DNA of 25,312 nucleotides from Burkholderiales bacterium (GTDB lineage Bacteria > Pseudomonadota > Gammaproteobacteria > Burkholderiales > JAEUMW01), in NCBI GenBank assembly GCA_016791285.1, contig JAEUMX010000433.1, positions 1 to 25,312 on the forward strand, given 5' to 3'. The translations under genes were made by a program, and so were the position numbers. Below are positions 9,692 to 19,670 of this stretch, piece by piece (the first letter of the stretch is position 1; each line of letters starts with the position of its first letter). A model generated the notes under the pieces. That model saw nothing but the letters and a program-made list of their open reading frames with translations, did not search any database and was not told the DNA's origin.

Positions 9692-10297
9692 GTGAACCAC
9701 CCCTCGTTCCGGCACACTTTCCGTCTTGCCAGCGGCGCGCCGGTCGCCACACTGCGGTGCGTGAGCAGCGCCGGCGCCATGCGCCTGGAATGGCTCGATG
9801 CCGCTCAAGAACCCGTTCTGCTGGCCCAGGTCGGCGGACCGGGCGCGACCCGGTTGCTCGACGCCACGGGACGGGATATCCCCTGCGCCGATCCCTGGGG
9901 CCCGGCGCCGCCTGCCGAACCTTCGGTGCGGTCAATCGGTTCGGGCGGGGTGATGAGATCGTGCGAGGTCGCCGGACATCCGGCCTGGATCATCGACGAT
10001 TACGGCAATCGAACGCGGCACTTCGTCTTCGGCTGCACACCCGAGCGCTTCCTGCACGTGCATCTCGACGCCCATGGCAACACGACCATGATGGAGAAGA
10101 CACGGGAGCACGCGACCCTGCGGACGATACGCCGCGACGCGAACGGCGTGCTGCTGGCAGACGAGGCGTTCGTGCAACCGGGGGAGGCGCTCGAGGACAT
10201 CGCACGTCGCAGCGGCGTCACGCTGGACGCCCTGCGCGCCGCGAACATGAACCTTCCGGTATCACCCCCGGCGGGTACGCTGGTGCGCCTGGCCTGA
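9692..10297 (+). CDS. Unrecognised protein with C-terminal LysM-like segment
   Basis: I do not recognise the first 150 residues of this 201-residue protein. The last 45 or so (about 157-201: DEAFVQPGEALEDIARRSG, then VTLDALRAANMNLPVSPPAG) follow the LysM pattern: a pGe.l..IA.r.gvtl..L...N core and a closing pGt.v.i strand. LysM usually binds glycan, yet there is no visible signal peptide or membrane segment. The N-terminal part has cysteines at 23, 65, 91 and 115, and a histidine-rich FLHVHLDAHGN stretch at 120-130. The GTG start at 9692 is preceded by a GAGGA sequence at 9680-9684 with eight bases of spacing. It lies 11 bases after rlpA, so it is very likely the last gene of the elongasome operon. 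A role in wall growth is inferred from position only. Confidence 0.75.
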   Translation: MNHPSFRHTFRLASGAPVATLRCVSSAGAMRLEWLDAAQEPVLLAQVGGPGATRLLDATGRDIPCADPWGPAPPAEPSVRSIGSGGVMRSCEVAGHPAWIIDDYGNRTRHFVFGCTPERFLHVHLDAHGNTTMMEKTREHATLRTIRRDANGVLLADEAFVQPGEALEDIARRSGVTLDALRAANMNLPVSPPAGTLVRLA

Positions 10298-10337
10298 TCG
10301 CCCCGGGCCGTCGCGTCAACCCTGCATGCGCGCCAGC
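10279..10337. repeat. Interrupted inverted repeat across the convergent gene ends
   Basis: GCTGG-T-GCGC at 10279-10288 is complementary to GCGC-G-CCAGC at 10328-10337, apart from one central mismatch. The loop of about 39 bases contains both convergent stop codons. Only 18 bases separate the two stops, so terminators must overlap coding DNA. There is no T-run on either strand, so a terminator role is speculative. Confidence 0.3.
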
Positions 10338-11071
10338 GACTCGGCGTAGGTCGGCGTGTTGCCCGCCACCACGTCCTCTCGACGCAGTGCGTGGAAGCGC
10401 CCAAGGACGTCGTTAGCCGCAGCGAGCTTGGCGATACGCGCCGCGTACAGCGCGATCTTCGCTCCGGGCAACGCCCACACCGCCGTATCATCGGTCAACG
10501 CGTCGAGATACGCCCGCGCCCCGCAACATCCCAGGCTCAAAGCGGCGCGCCCGCTGTTTACCGCCTGCGGCACGACCGCACAGGCCGGTCGACCGAGCGC
10601 GGGGGGCAGTTCGGGATCGACCTGCTGGATCGCTTCCGTGATCACCAGGCCCTGCCGCGCATGGGCGAACAGCAGCACCACGTCCGGCGCGAGCGGCGTC
10701 TGGGCGAGTGGTGCATAGACGACGTGCCGCACCGCATCGCGGAGGACAGGGATGCCCGCGACGTCCTGCTCGCGCACGTACTCCATCCCCGCCATCACCT
10801 GGAGCACGTTCGCGAGCTCCCGCGCGTGATGCGGGGACGGATCGGCGAGGTGGTGGGTATGGACGCCGACCGCGCAGAGGTCGTGATCCGGCGCCGAAGT
10901 GGCGATGGCGCCGTGCGCCGCCAGCTCCCAGAACACACATCCCGCTGGCACCCTGCCCCGCTGCGCCGGAACGCTCGCGGGGACCGTGTCGGCGAGACAC
11001 ACCGCGATCGGCGGCAGCTTGAGCCCGAGCGCATCCTGCAGGATGCGCGCAATCGAAGGGTAGTCGGTCAT
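10316..11071 (-). CDS. DUF169 family protein of unknown function
   Basis: The 251-residue product matches my knowledge of the DUF169 (COG2043) family. It has an N-terminal LGLKLPPIAVCLAD motif, VPAGCVFWELAAHG at 41-54, DHDLCAVGVHTHH at 62-74, the central PLAPDVVLLFAHARQ at 126-140, GRPACAVVPQAVNSGRAALS at 160-179, and GCCGARAYLDALTDDTAVWA at 181-200 followed by LPG. Cysteines lie at 25, 45, 66, 164, 182 and 183; several fall in the most conserved blocks, so metal or cluster binding is possible but unproven. No signal peptide or membrane segment is seen, so it is probably cytoplasmic. It follows fba by 23 bases and is the last gene of the tkt-gap-pgk-pyk-fba cluster. The family has no established function that I know of. 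Confidence 0.85.
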   Translation of the reverse strand: MTDYPSIARILQDALGLKLPPIAVCLADTVPASVPAQRGRVPAGCVFWELAAHGAIATSAPDHDLCAVGVHTHHLADPSPHHARELANVLQVMAGMEYVREQDVAGIPVLRDAVRHVVYAPLAQTPLAPDVVLLFAHARQGLVITEAIQQVDPELPPALGRPACAVVPQAVNSGRAALSLGCCGARAYLDALTDDTAVWALPGAKIALYAARIAKLAAANDVLGRFHALRREDVVAGNTPTYAESLARMQG

Positions 11072-11094
11072 CGGAAAACGCGAGCCGCGCAGCT

Positions 11095-12159
11095 TCAGTT
11101 CACGATCGCCTTCAGCTCGCCCTTGCCGTAGCGCGTAGCCATGGCGTCCAGCGCAACCGGCGTGATCTTCGACGCCTGCCCGGCGCAGCCGAACGCCTCG
11201 AAGCGCGCCTTGCAGATGTCCTTGGCCGCGGCCGTCGCATCCTTCAGGAACTTGCGCGGATCGAACTCGCTCTTGTTCTTCGCCAGATGGCGGCGGACGG
11301 CACCGGTCATGGCAAGGCGGATGTCCGTGTCGATGTTGATCTTGCGCACGCCGTGCTTGATGCCTTCCTGGATCTCCTCTACCGGCACGCCGTACGTTTC
11401 CTTCATCTCGCCGCCGAACTCGCGGATGATCTCGAGCCAGTCCTGCGGCACCGACGACGAGCCGTGCATCACGAGATGGGTGTTCGGCAGGCGGGCATGG
11501 ATCTCCTTCACGCGCTCGATGGCGAGGATGTCGCCGGTCGGCTTGCGGGTGAATTTGTACGCGCCGTGGCTGGTGCCGATCGCGATCGCGAGCGCGTCGA
11601 CCTGGGTCGCCTTGACGAACTGGGCGGCTTCGTCCGGGTCGGTCAGAAGCTGGTCGTGGGAGAGTTTGCCCTCGGCCCCGTGCCCATCCTCCTTCTCGCC
11701 CATGCCCGTCTCCAGCGATCCGAGACAGCCGAGCTCGCCTTCCACCGAGACCCCCACGGCGTGCGCCATGTCGACCACCTTGCGCGTCACGTCGACGTTG
11801 TAGTCATAGCTGGCCGGGGTCTTCGCGTCTTCGCGCAGCGACCCATCCATCATGACGCTGGAGAAGCCGGAGCGAATGGCGTTCACGCACACTGCCGGTG
11901 TCGCACCGTGATCCTGGTGCATGACGATCGGGATGTGCGGATAGGCCTCCACCGCCGCGGCGATGAGGTGCCGCAGGAACGGCTCGCCGGCGTACTTACG
12001 CGCCCCGGCCGAGCCCTGCATGATGACGGGGCTGTCGCACTCGTCCGCCGCCTGCATGATGGCCTGGATCTGCTCCAGATTGTTCACGTTGAAAGCCGGC
12101 AAGCCGTAGCCGTTCTCGGCGGCGTGGTCGAGCAGTTGCCGAAGGGAGACGAGAGCCAT
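11095..12159 (-). CDS. fba: Class II fructose-bisphosphate aldolase
   Basis: This zinc enzyme interconverts fructose-1,6-bisphosphate with dihydroxyacetone phosphate and glyceraldehyde-3-phosphate; Calvin-cycle members (CbbA) also handle sedoheptulose-1,7-bisphosphate. The 354-residue length fits. The zinc/catalytic motif IVMHQDHGA is at 78-86 (D83 catalytic, H84 metal). Further conserved blocks are [10 protein letters not shown] near 138-147, [11 protein letters not shown] near 212-222 and [10 protein letters not shown] near 248-257. A strong GGAGG lies eight bases before the ATG at 12159. It is separated from pykA by 48 bases. It could serve glycolysis, gluconeogenesis or carbon fixation; no Rubisco or phosphoribulokinase gene is in the window to decide. 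Confidence 0.97.
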   Translation of the reverse strand: MALVSLRQLLDHAAENGYGLPAFNVNNLEQIQAIMQAADECDSPVIMQGSAGARKYAGEPFLRHLIAAAVEAYPHIPIVMHQDHGATPAVCVNAIRSGFSSVMMDGSLREDAKTPASYDYNVDVTRKVVDMAHAVGVSVEGELGCLGSLETGMGEKEDGHGAEGKLSHDQLLTDPDEAAQFVKATQVDALAIAIGTSHGAYKFTRKPTGDILAIERVKEIHARLPNTHLVMHGSSSVPQDWLEIIREFGGEMKETYGVPVEEIQEGIKHGVRKINIDTDIRLAMTGAVRRHLAKNKSEFDPRKFLKDATAAAKDICKARFEAFGCAGQASKITPVALDAMATRYGKGELKAIVN

Positions 12160-12207
12160 GGTGGGTACCTCCGAAGATGATGATGGAAAGAAGTGCGCAG
12201 CGCGACC

Positions 12208-13647
12208 TCAGGCGTCGCTTCTCCTCGAGTCTCCCACTCGAATTATCTTCATGGTATTGGTTTGTCCGGTCTTGCCCACGAGCTCGCCGATGGTGAGCAC
12301 CACCAGATCGCCTGGCTGCACGGCACCGCGCCGCAACAGCTCGTCCTCGGCCGCCCGCAGCATCACGTCGCGATCGTTCGAGGTCTCGCGCAGATTGTAC
12401 GGGTGCACGCCCGAGAACAGCGTGAGCCGCCGCCGCGTCTCGACTACCGGCGTGAGCGCGTACACCGGCACGCCCAGATTCACACGCGACATCCACAGCG
12501 CGGTGGCGCCGGAGTGCGTGAGCGCGCCGATCGCCCGCACCTTGAAGTGCGAAGCGGTGAACGCGGCGGCAAATGCCACCGCCTGGTCGATCCGGGTGGC
12601 CAGGCGATCCATCAGATCGCGCTCGACCGTGGGCTCCATGTTCCGCTCCGCCTCGAAACACACGCGGGCCATCGCGCGCACGGTTTCCACCGGGTACTCG
12701 CCGACCGCCGTTTCCGCCGAGAGCATTACGGCATCGGTACCGTCGAGCACCGCGTTCGCCACATCCGAAACCTCGGCCCGGGTCGGAATCGGACTCGAAA
12801 TCATCGACTCCATCATCTGGGTGGCCGTGATCACGAGCTTGTACCTGGCTCGCGCCAGCCGGATCATGCGTTTTTGCAACGCCGGCACCGCGGCATCGCC
12901 CATCTCCACCGCCAGGTCGCCGCGCGCCACCATGATCGCATCCGAGGCGTCGAGGATCTCGTCCAGCGCAGCGATCGCCTCGGCGCGCTCGATCTTCGCG
13001 ATCAGCAAGCCTTTGCCACCCGCCTCGTGCAGCAGGGTGCGGGCGTACTCCATGTCGGCGCCGGACCGCGGAAACGAAACGGCGATGTAATCCGCCTTGA
13101 AGCGCGCGGCGGTCTTGATGTCCTCCAGATCCTTTTCGGTCAGGGCGGGGGCCGTGAGCCCGCCGCCACGCCGGTTGATGCCCTTGTTGTTGGAGAGGAT
13201 TCCGCCCTGCTCGACCCGGGTGAAGATCTGGGAATCCTTCACCTTCTCCACGTACAGGACGATACGCCCGTCATCGAGCAGCAGCACGTCGCCAACGCTC
13301 ACGTCCGCGGGCAGTTCCCGGTAGTCGAGCCCGACCCGGAAGCTGTCGCCGAGCTCGCAGTCGGCGTCGAGCACGAACGGGCTGCCCGGCTTGAGGACGA
13401 CCCGCCCGTGCTCGAAGGCCCCGATGCGGATCTTCGGACCCTGCAGGTCGGCCATCACTCCGACCGGACGCCCCGCCGCCCGCGCCAGCGCCCGCACCAG
13501 CTCCGCCCGCTCCTCGTGCTCTTCCGCCTTGCCGTGCGAGAAGTTCAACCGCACCACGTCGAGACCGGCCTCGATCAGCTTCTCCAGCGCGCCCCGCGAA
13601 CTGGAAGCGGGCCCGAGAGTCGCAACGATCTTGGTCCGGCGCCGCAT
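12208..13647 (-). CDS. pykA: Pyruvate kinase (PykA type)
   Basis: Pyruvate kinase converts phosphoenolpyruvate and ADP to pyruvate and ATP. The frame is open far upstream into pgk, but the ATG at 13647 gives MRRRTKIVATLGPASSS, the family N-terminus, and 479 residues. Visible functional residues are R33 and the NFSHG loop at 35-39, K218 and E220 in LLIAKIERAEA, D244 in MVARGDLAVE, and T276 in ITATQMMESMI. In the MADLQGPKIR motif, K72 occupies the position that is glutamate in potassium-dependent enzymes; the sequence resembles E. coli PykA more than PykF. Potassium independence is therefore predicted. The distance to pgk upstream is 64 bases. The ribosome-binding site is weak. Confidence 0.96.
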   Translation of the reverse strand: MRRRTKIVATLGPASSSRGALEKLIEAGLDVVRLNFSHGKAEEHEERAELVRALARAAGRPVGVMADLQGPKIRIGAFEHGRVVLKPGSPFVLDADCELGDSFRVGLDYRELPADVSVGDVLLLDDGRIVLYVEKVKDSQIFTRVEQGGILSNNKGINRRGGGLTAPALTEKDLEDIKTAARFKADYIAVSFPRSGADMEYARTLLHEAGGKGLLIAKIERAEAIAALDEILDASDAIMVARGDLAVEMGDAAVPALQKRMIRLARARYKLVITATQMMESMISSPIPTRAEVSDVANAVLDGTDAVMLSAETAVGEYPVETVRAMARVCFEAERNMEPTVERDLMDRLATRIDQAVAFAAAFTASHFKVRAIGALTHSGATALWMSRVNLGVPVYALTPVVETRRRLTLFSGVHPYNLRETSNDRDVMLRAAEDELLRRGAVQPGDLVVLTIGELVGKTGQTNTMKIIRVGDSRRSDA

Positions 13648-13711
13648 GCCTGTGATCGGACCAGCGATGGTCGGGGCCAAGGCAGCGGCGCGGGGTTGGC
13701 GGCGAGCCGGC

Positions 13712-14899
13712 CTAGCCCTTGGCCGCGCGCTCCTCGAGGATCGCAACCGCCGGCAGCGTCTTGCCCTCGAGAAACTCGAGAAAAGCGCCGCCGGCGGTCG
13801 AGATGTAGCCGACCTTCGAGCCGATGTCGTACTTGGCGATCGCGGCCAGCGTGTCGCCGCCGCCGGCAAGCGAGAACGCAGGCGAGGAGGCGATGGCGCG
13901 TGCCACGGTCTCCGTCCCCTTGCCGAACTGGTCGTACTCGAAGACACCGACCGGCCCGTTCCACACCACCGTTCCGGCCCGGGCAATGACATCGGCGAGC
14001 TTCTGCGCCGCTTGCGGCCCGATGTCGAGGATCATGTCGTCGTCGGCCACCTGGTCCACCGACTTCAGCGTGGCAGCGGCGCTCGGCGAGAGCTCCTTCC
14101 CGCACACGACGTCGTTCGGCAGCGGTACGTCGCCGCCTCGGGCATGGCAAGCCTCGATCACCGCCTTGGCCTCGCCGACCAGATCAGCCTCCGACAGCGA
14201 CTTGCCGATCTTCTTGCCTTGCGCCGCCAGGAAAGTGTTGGCGATGCCGCCGCCGACGACCAGCTGATCGACTTTCGCGGACAAGTTCTTCAGCACCGTG
14301 AGCTTGGTCGACACCTTCGAGCCGGCGACGATCGCAACGAGCGGCCGCTTCGGATTGGCGAGCGCTTTCGTCAGCGCCTCGAGCTCCTGCGCGAGCAGCG
14401 GTCCGGCGCACGCCACCGGCGCGAACTTGGCGATGCCGTGCGTGGTCGCTTCGGCCCGATGCGAGGTGGCGAAAGCGTCCATCACGAAGACATCGCACAG
14501 CTTCGCCATCTTTTGCGCGAGCTCGTCGACGTTCTTCTTCTCGCCCTTGTTGACGCGGCAGTTCTCCAGCATCACCACTTCACCGGGCTTGACCTCGAAA
14601 CCGCCGTCGACCCAGTTCTGCACCAGCCGCACCTCGCGCCCGAGCAGCTCGGACATGCGCTTGGCAACCGGCGCCAGGGTGTCCGCCGGCTTGAATTCGC
14701 CTTCCTTCGGTCGCCCGAGGTGCGAGGTTACCATTACCGCCGCGCCCTTCTCGAGCGCGAGCTTGATGCCGGGCACGGAGGCGCGGATGCGCGTGTCCTC
14801 CGTGATTTTTCCGGCGTCGTCCTGCGGGACATTGAGGTCGGCGCGAATGAAGACGCGCTTGCCCGCGAGGTCGAGATCGGCCATTCTCAAGACGTTCAT
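13712..14899 (-). CDS. pgk: Phosphoglycerate kinase
   Basis: PGK transfers phosphate between 1,3-bisphosphoglycerate and ADP in glycolysis, and works in reverse in gluconeogenesis or the Calvin cycle. The 395-residue product contains [20 protein letters not shown] near 18-37 (substrate-binding RADLNVP), SHLGRPKEG near 60-68, the hinge-region [17 protein letters not shown], the [15 protein letters not shown] [19 protein letters not shown], and the C-terminal nucleotide loop [17 protein letters not shown] chose the ATG at 14899, because a GGAG lies about nine bases upstream and the product [20 protein letters not shown] fits the family. An in-frame ATG 12 codons upstream (14935) is less likely. 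It lies 108 bases after gap, a spacer that holds a large hairpin. Confidence 0.97.
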   Translation of the reverse strand: MNVLRMADLDLAGKRVFIRADLNVPQDDAGKITEDTRIRASVPGIKLALEKGAAVMVTSHLGRPKEGEFKPADTLAPVAKRMSELLGREVRLVQNWVDGGFEVKPGEVVMLENCRVNKGEKKNVDELAQKMAKLCDVFVMDAFATSHRAEATTHGIAKFAPVACAGPLLAQELEALTKALANPKRPLVAIVAGSKVSTKLTVLKNLSAKVDQLVVGGGIANTFLAAQGKKIGKSLSEADLVGEAKAVIEACHARGGDVPLPNDVVCGKELSPSAAATLKSVDQVADDDMILDIGPQAAQKLADVIARAGTVVWNGPVGVFEYDQFGKGTETVARAIASSPAFSLAGGGDTLAAIAKYDIGSKVGYISTAGGAFLEFLEGKTLPAVAILEERAAKG

Positions 14900-14951
14900 T
14901 TGTCTGGCTCCGTGAACGGAAAAGGGATACTTCAACCGTGCATGACGGATG

Positions 14952-14998
14952 AGCGGGAACCCCGGCCACCCCGGAATCGGGGGGTCGGGGCTCCCGCT
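14952..14998 (-). repeat. Large GC-rich imperfect palindrome between gap and pgk (REP-like)
   Basis: Outer arms AGCGGGA (14952-14958) and TCCCGCT (14992-14998) pair perfectly. Inside, after one mismatch, CCCCG (14960-14964) pairs with CGGGG (14986-14990), and further imperfect C/G pairing continues towards the loop near 14973-14978. On the transcribed (minus) strand it is preceded by GTA, so the element reads GTAGCGGGAGCCCCG, recalling the GTAG-headed palindromes of REP elements. No T-run follows. I found no second copy in this window, so a repeat family is unproven. Confidence 0.6.
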
Positions 14999-15007
14999 AC
15001 GCGACCA

Positions 15008-18096
<3,089 letters not shown>

Positions 18097-18275
18097 AGGG
18101 GGCTTTCCTCGAACCATAGTAGAGATGAGATGACACGCACACGCGTGCGGTCGCGCCGGCCGATACAGGCGAAAGCGCGCGCCTGGACGTTTCCCGCGGT
18201 TGCCCGACAGGACGGCGCCGCACGACGGCCGAACCCGTTCTCCCCGATGCACGGGTTTCTGCGCTTTCCCCGCGA

Positions 18276-18330
18276 ATTATTCCGAAGACCGAAAATTAAG
18301 GAAAGCTATTTCTTGTTATCGCAACCATAA
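18276..18330 (-). promoter_or_regulatory. Candidate promoter region of the tkt operon
   Basis: Read on the minus strand, this AT-rich block contains AATAAT (18281-18276), five of six matches to a sigma-70 -10, with only a poor -35 at the right distance. Alternatively TTGCGA near 18324-18319, with CTTAAT 18 bases downstream, could be used. Location before the first gene of the operon supports a promoter here, but the exact elements are uncertain. Confidence 0.4.
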
Positions 18331-18354
18331 AGGCGCCCCCGGGTCGAGAGCGCC
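18328..18354 (-). terminator. Probable intrinsic terminator of the fmt-ntrX operon
   Basis: On the minus strand GGCGCTC (18354-18348) pairs with GGGCGCC (18338-18332), giving a 7-bp stem with one G-T pair and a 9-base loop, followed at once by TTTAT. It lies about 50 bases after the stop of the ntrX-like gene and before the tkt promoter area, where a terminator is expected. The T-run is short. Confidence 0.55.
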
Positions 18355-18401
18355 CAGGCAGCGGGGTCGTGTTGTCGCCGCCCTCCCGCCGTGCGCGAGG
18401 C

Positions 18402-19661
18402 TCAGTCCTCCACCCGCCGCGACAGGCGCACCCCCAGCTGCTTCAGCTTGCGATAGAGATGCGTGCGTTCGAGGCCGACCTTCTCGGCTACCCGACTCAT
18501 GTTGCCGCCCTCGCGGGCGATGTGATGCTCGAAGTAGACACGCTCGAAGGCGTCGCGCGCCTCGCGCAGGGTGAGGTGGAGCGGCAGCGTTTTCGCCAGC
18601 GTCGGCAGTTCGACGTCGAACTGCGCGAGCACGCGGTTCACGTCGGCGAGCGTGATTTCATCCTGCAGGGCGGTGAGCGCCAGCGTCTTCACCGTGGCCT
18701 CGAGCTGTGACAGATTGCCGGGCCAGTCGCAGTTGCGCAGCGCATTCAGCGCGGCCGTGCTGAACGCACGCGTGGGTGCCTCCCGCGCCTCGACGAGCCG
18801 CGACAGGAACAGGTTGGCAAGCTCCGGCACGTCCTCGCGGTGCTCGCGCAGGCTCGGCACGCGGATGGTGAGCCCCGACAGACTCTGCAGCAGGCGCGAA
18901 TCGAAGGCGCCCTGTGCCACCAGTTCCGGCAGCGACTTCGCGCTCGCACACACCAGCCGCACGTTGTACTTGTCGAGCTTGGAGACGAGCAGGGCAAGCC
19001 CCTTCTGCTCGAGCTTGTTGAGGTTGCCCACCTCGGGCAGGAAAAGCGTGCCTTCCTTCGCCTCGGTGAGCAGATCGACCGGCGCCTCCGCCAGCACCGC
19101 AAGCGACTCCGGCGCGACCCAGGGCGTGTTCGGCCGGTGCAGAAAACCCGCGCACAGCTCGACGCCACACCCCGGCTCTGCGGTCAGCAGCACGGGCGTC
19201 TTCAGGTTGCCCACCCGCTCCAGGCGTTGTTTGAGGTCGGAGATGAGAGCCGCGCGCCCCAGGCTCGCGAGCGACAGCGCCGGCTTCGGCTGCACGATGC
19301 CCTGGCGCAGCGCCCGGCCCACTGTCGACAGGAGCTTCTGCAGTGCGATCGGTTTCTCGAGGAAGTCGTAGGCGCCGATCCGGGTGGCCTCGACCGCGGT
19401 GTCGATCGTGCCATGACCCGACATCATCACGACCGGCATGGTGAGCAGCCCGGAGCTTGCCCACTCCTTGAGCAGCGTGATGCCGTCCGTGTCGGGCATC
19501 CAGATGTCGAGCAGGACCAGGTCGGGGCGACCCTGCGTACGCACCTCCCGCGCCTGCCCGGCGTTCTCGGCGAGCCGCACCTGGTAGCCCTCGTCTTCGA
19601 GAATCTCCGAGAGCAACTCGCGGATGCCGACCTCGTCGTCCACCACCAGAATCTGCGTCAT
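18402..19661 (-). CDS. ntrX: NtrX-like response regulator with degenerate AAA+ domain
   Basis: A 419-residue receiver/AAA+-remnant/Fis protein, partner of the kinase encoded nine bases upstream. The receiver is complete: acidic D8 and D9, phospho-acceptor D52 in LVLLDIWMPD, S81 and K103. The centre (about 135-330) aligns by remnants with sigma-54 activators, but the Walker A site reads AEPGCGVELCA (161-171), without the P-loop lysine. The Walker B position reads GTLFLPEVG (204-212), with proline in place of aspartate. Only about 35 residues separate the two, so the GAFTGA loop is absent. Later blocks such as RVPSLREHREDVPELANLFL and WPGNLSQLE survive. The C-terminus is a Fis-type helix-turn-helix (MSRVAEKVGLERTHLYRKLK, 388-407). 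I infer a DNA-binding regulator that cannot remodel sigma-54 polymerase. The gene symbol reflects context. Confidence 0.88.
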   Translation of the reverse strand: MTQILVVDDEVGIRELLSEILEDEGYQVRLAENAGQAREVRTQGRPDLVLLDIWMPDTDGITLLKEWASSGLLTMPVVMMSGHGTIDTAVEATRIGAYDFLEKPIALQKLLSTVGRALRQGIVQPKPALSLASLGRAALISDLKQRLERVGNLKTPVLLTAEPGCGVELCAGFLHRPNTPWVAPESLAVLAEAPVDLLTEAKEGTLFLPEVGNLNKLEQKGLALLVSKLDKYNVRLVCASAKSLPELVAQGAFDSRLLQSLSGLTIRVPSLREHREDVPELANLFLSRLVEAREAPTRAFSTAALNALRNCDWPGNLSQLEATVKTLALTALQDEITLADVNRVLAQFDVELPTLAKTLPLHLTLREARDAFERVYFEHHIAREGGNMSRVAEKVGLERTHLYRKLKQLGVRLSRRVED

Positions 19662-19670
19662 GCGTCGTTC

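Larger units (their letters stand above)
18097..18401 (-). other. 305-base intergenic region upstream of tkt; no gene seen
   Basis: This spacer lies between the end of the ntrX-like gene and the start of tkt, both on the minus strand. I see no credible small gene. It has an AT-rich core at about 18270-18330, unlike the flanking DNA. It holds a likely terminator at 18328-18354 and a probable tkt promoter area. The stretch from 18120 to 18260 is GC-rich and would form a leader of roughly 150 bases if transcription starts in the AT-rich core. I see no recognisable riboswitch. Confidence 0.6.

Noticed and set aside
13648..13992. 115-codon N-terminal extension of pyruvate kinase
   Set aside because: The open frame overlaps the 3' end of pgk on the same strand. 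The extension is low-complexity Ser/Arg/Pro/Ala, and the family N-terminus begins at the ATG at 13647.
14952..14998. Intrinsic terminator ending transcription after gap
   Set aside because: There is no T-run on the transcribed strand, and pgk follows in the same direction, so full termination is unlikely.
18402..19661. Pseudogene status for the response regulator
   Set aside because: The frame is intact for 419 codons, with conserved receiver and Fis domains; the missing AAA+ motifs look like an evolved loss rather than decay.
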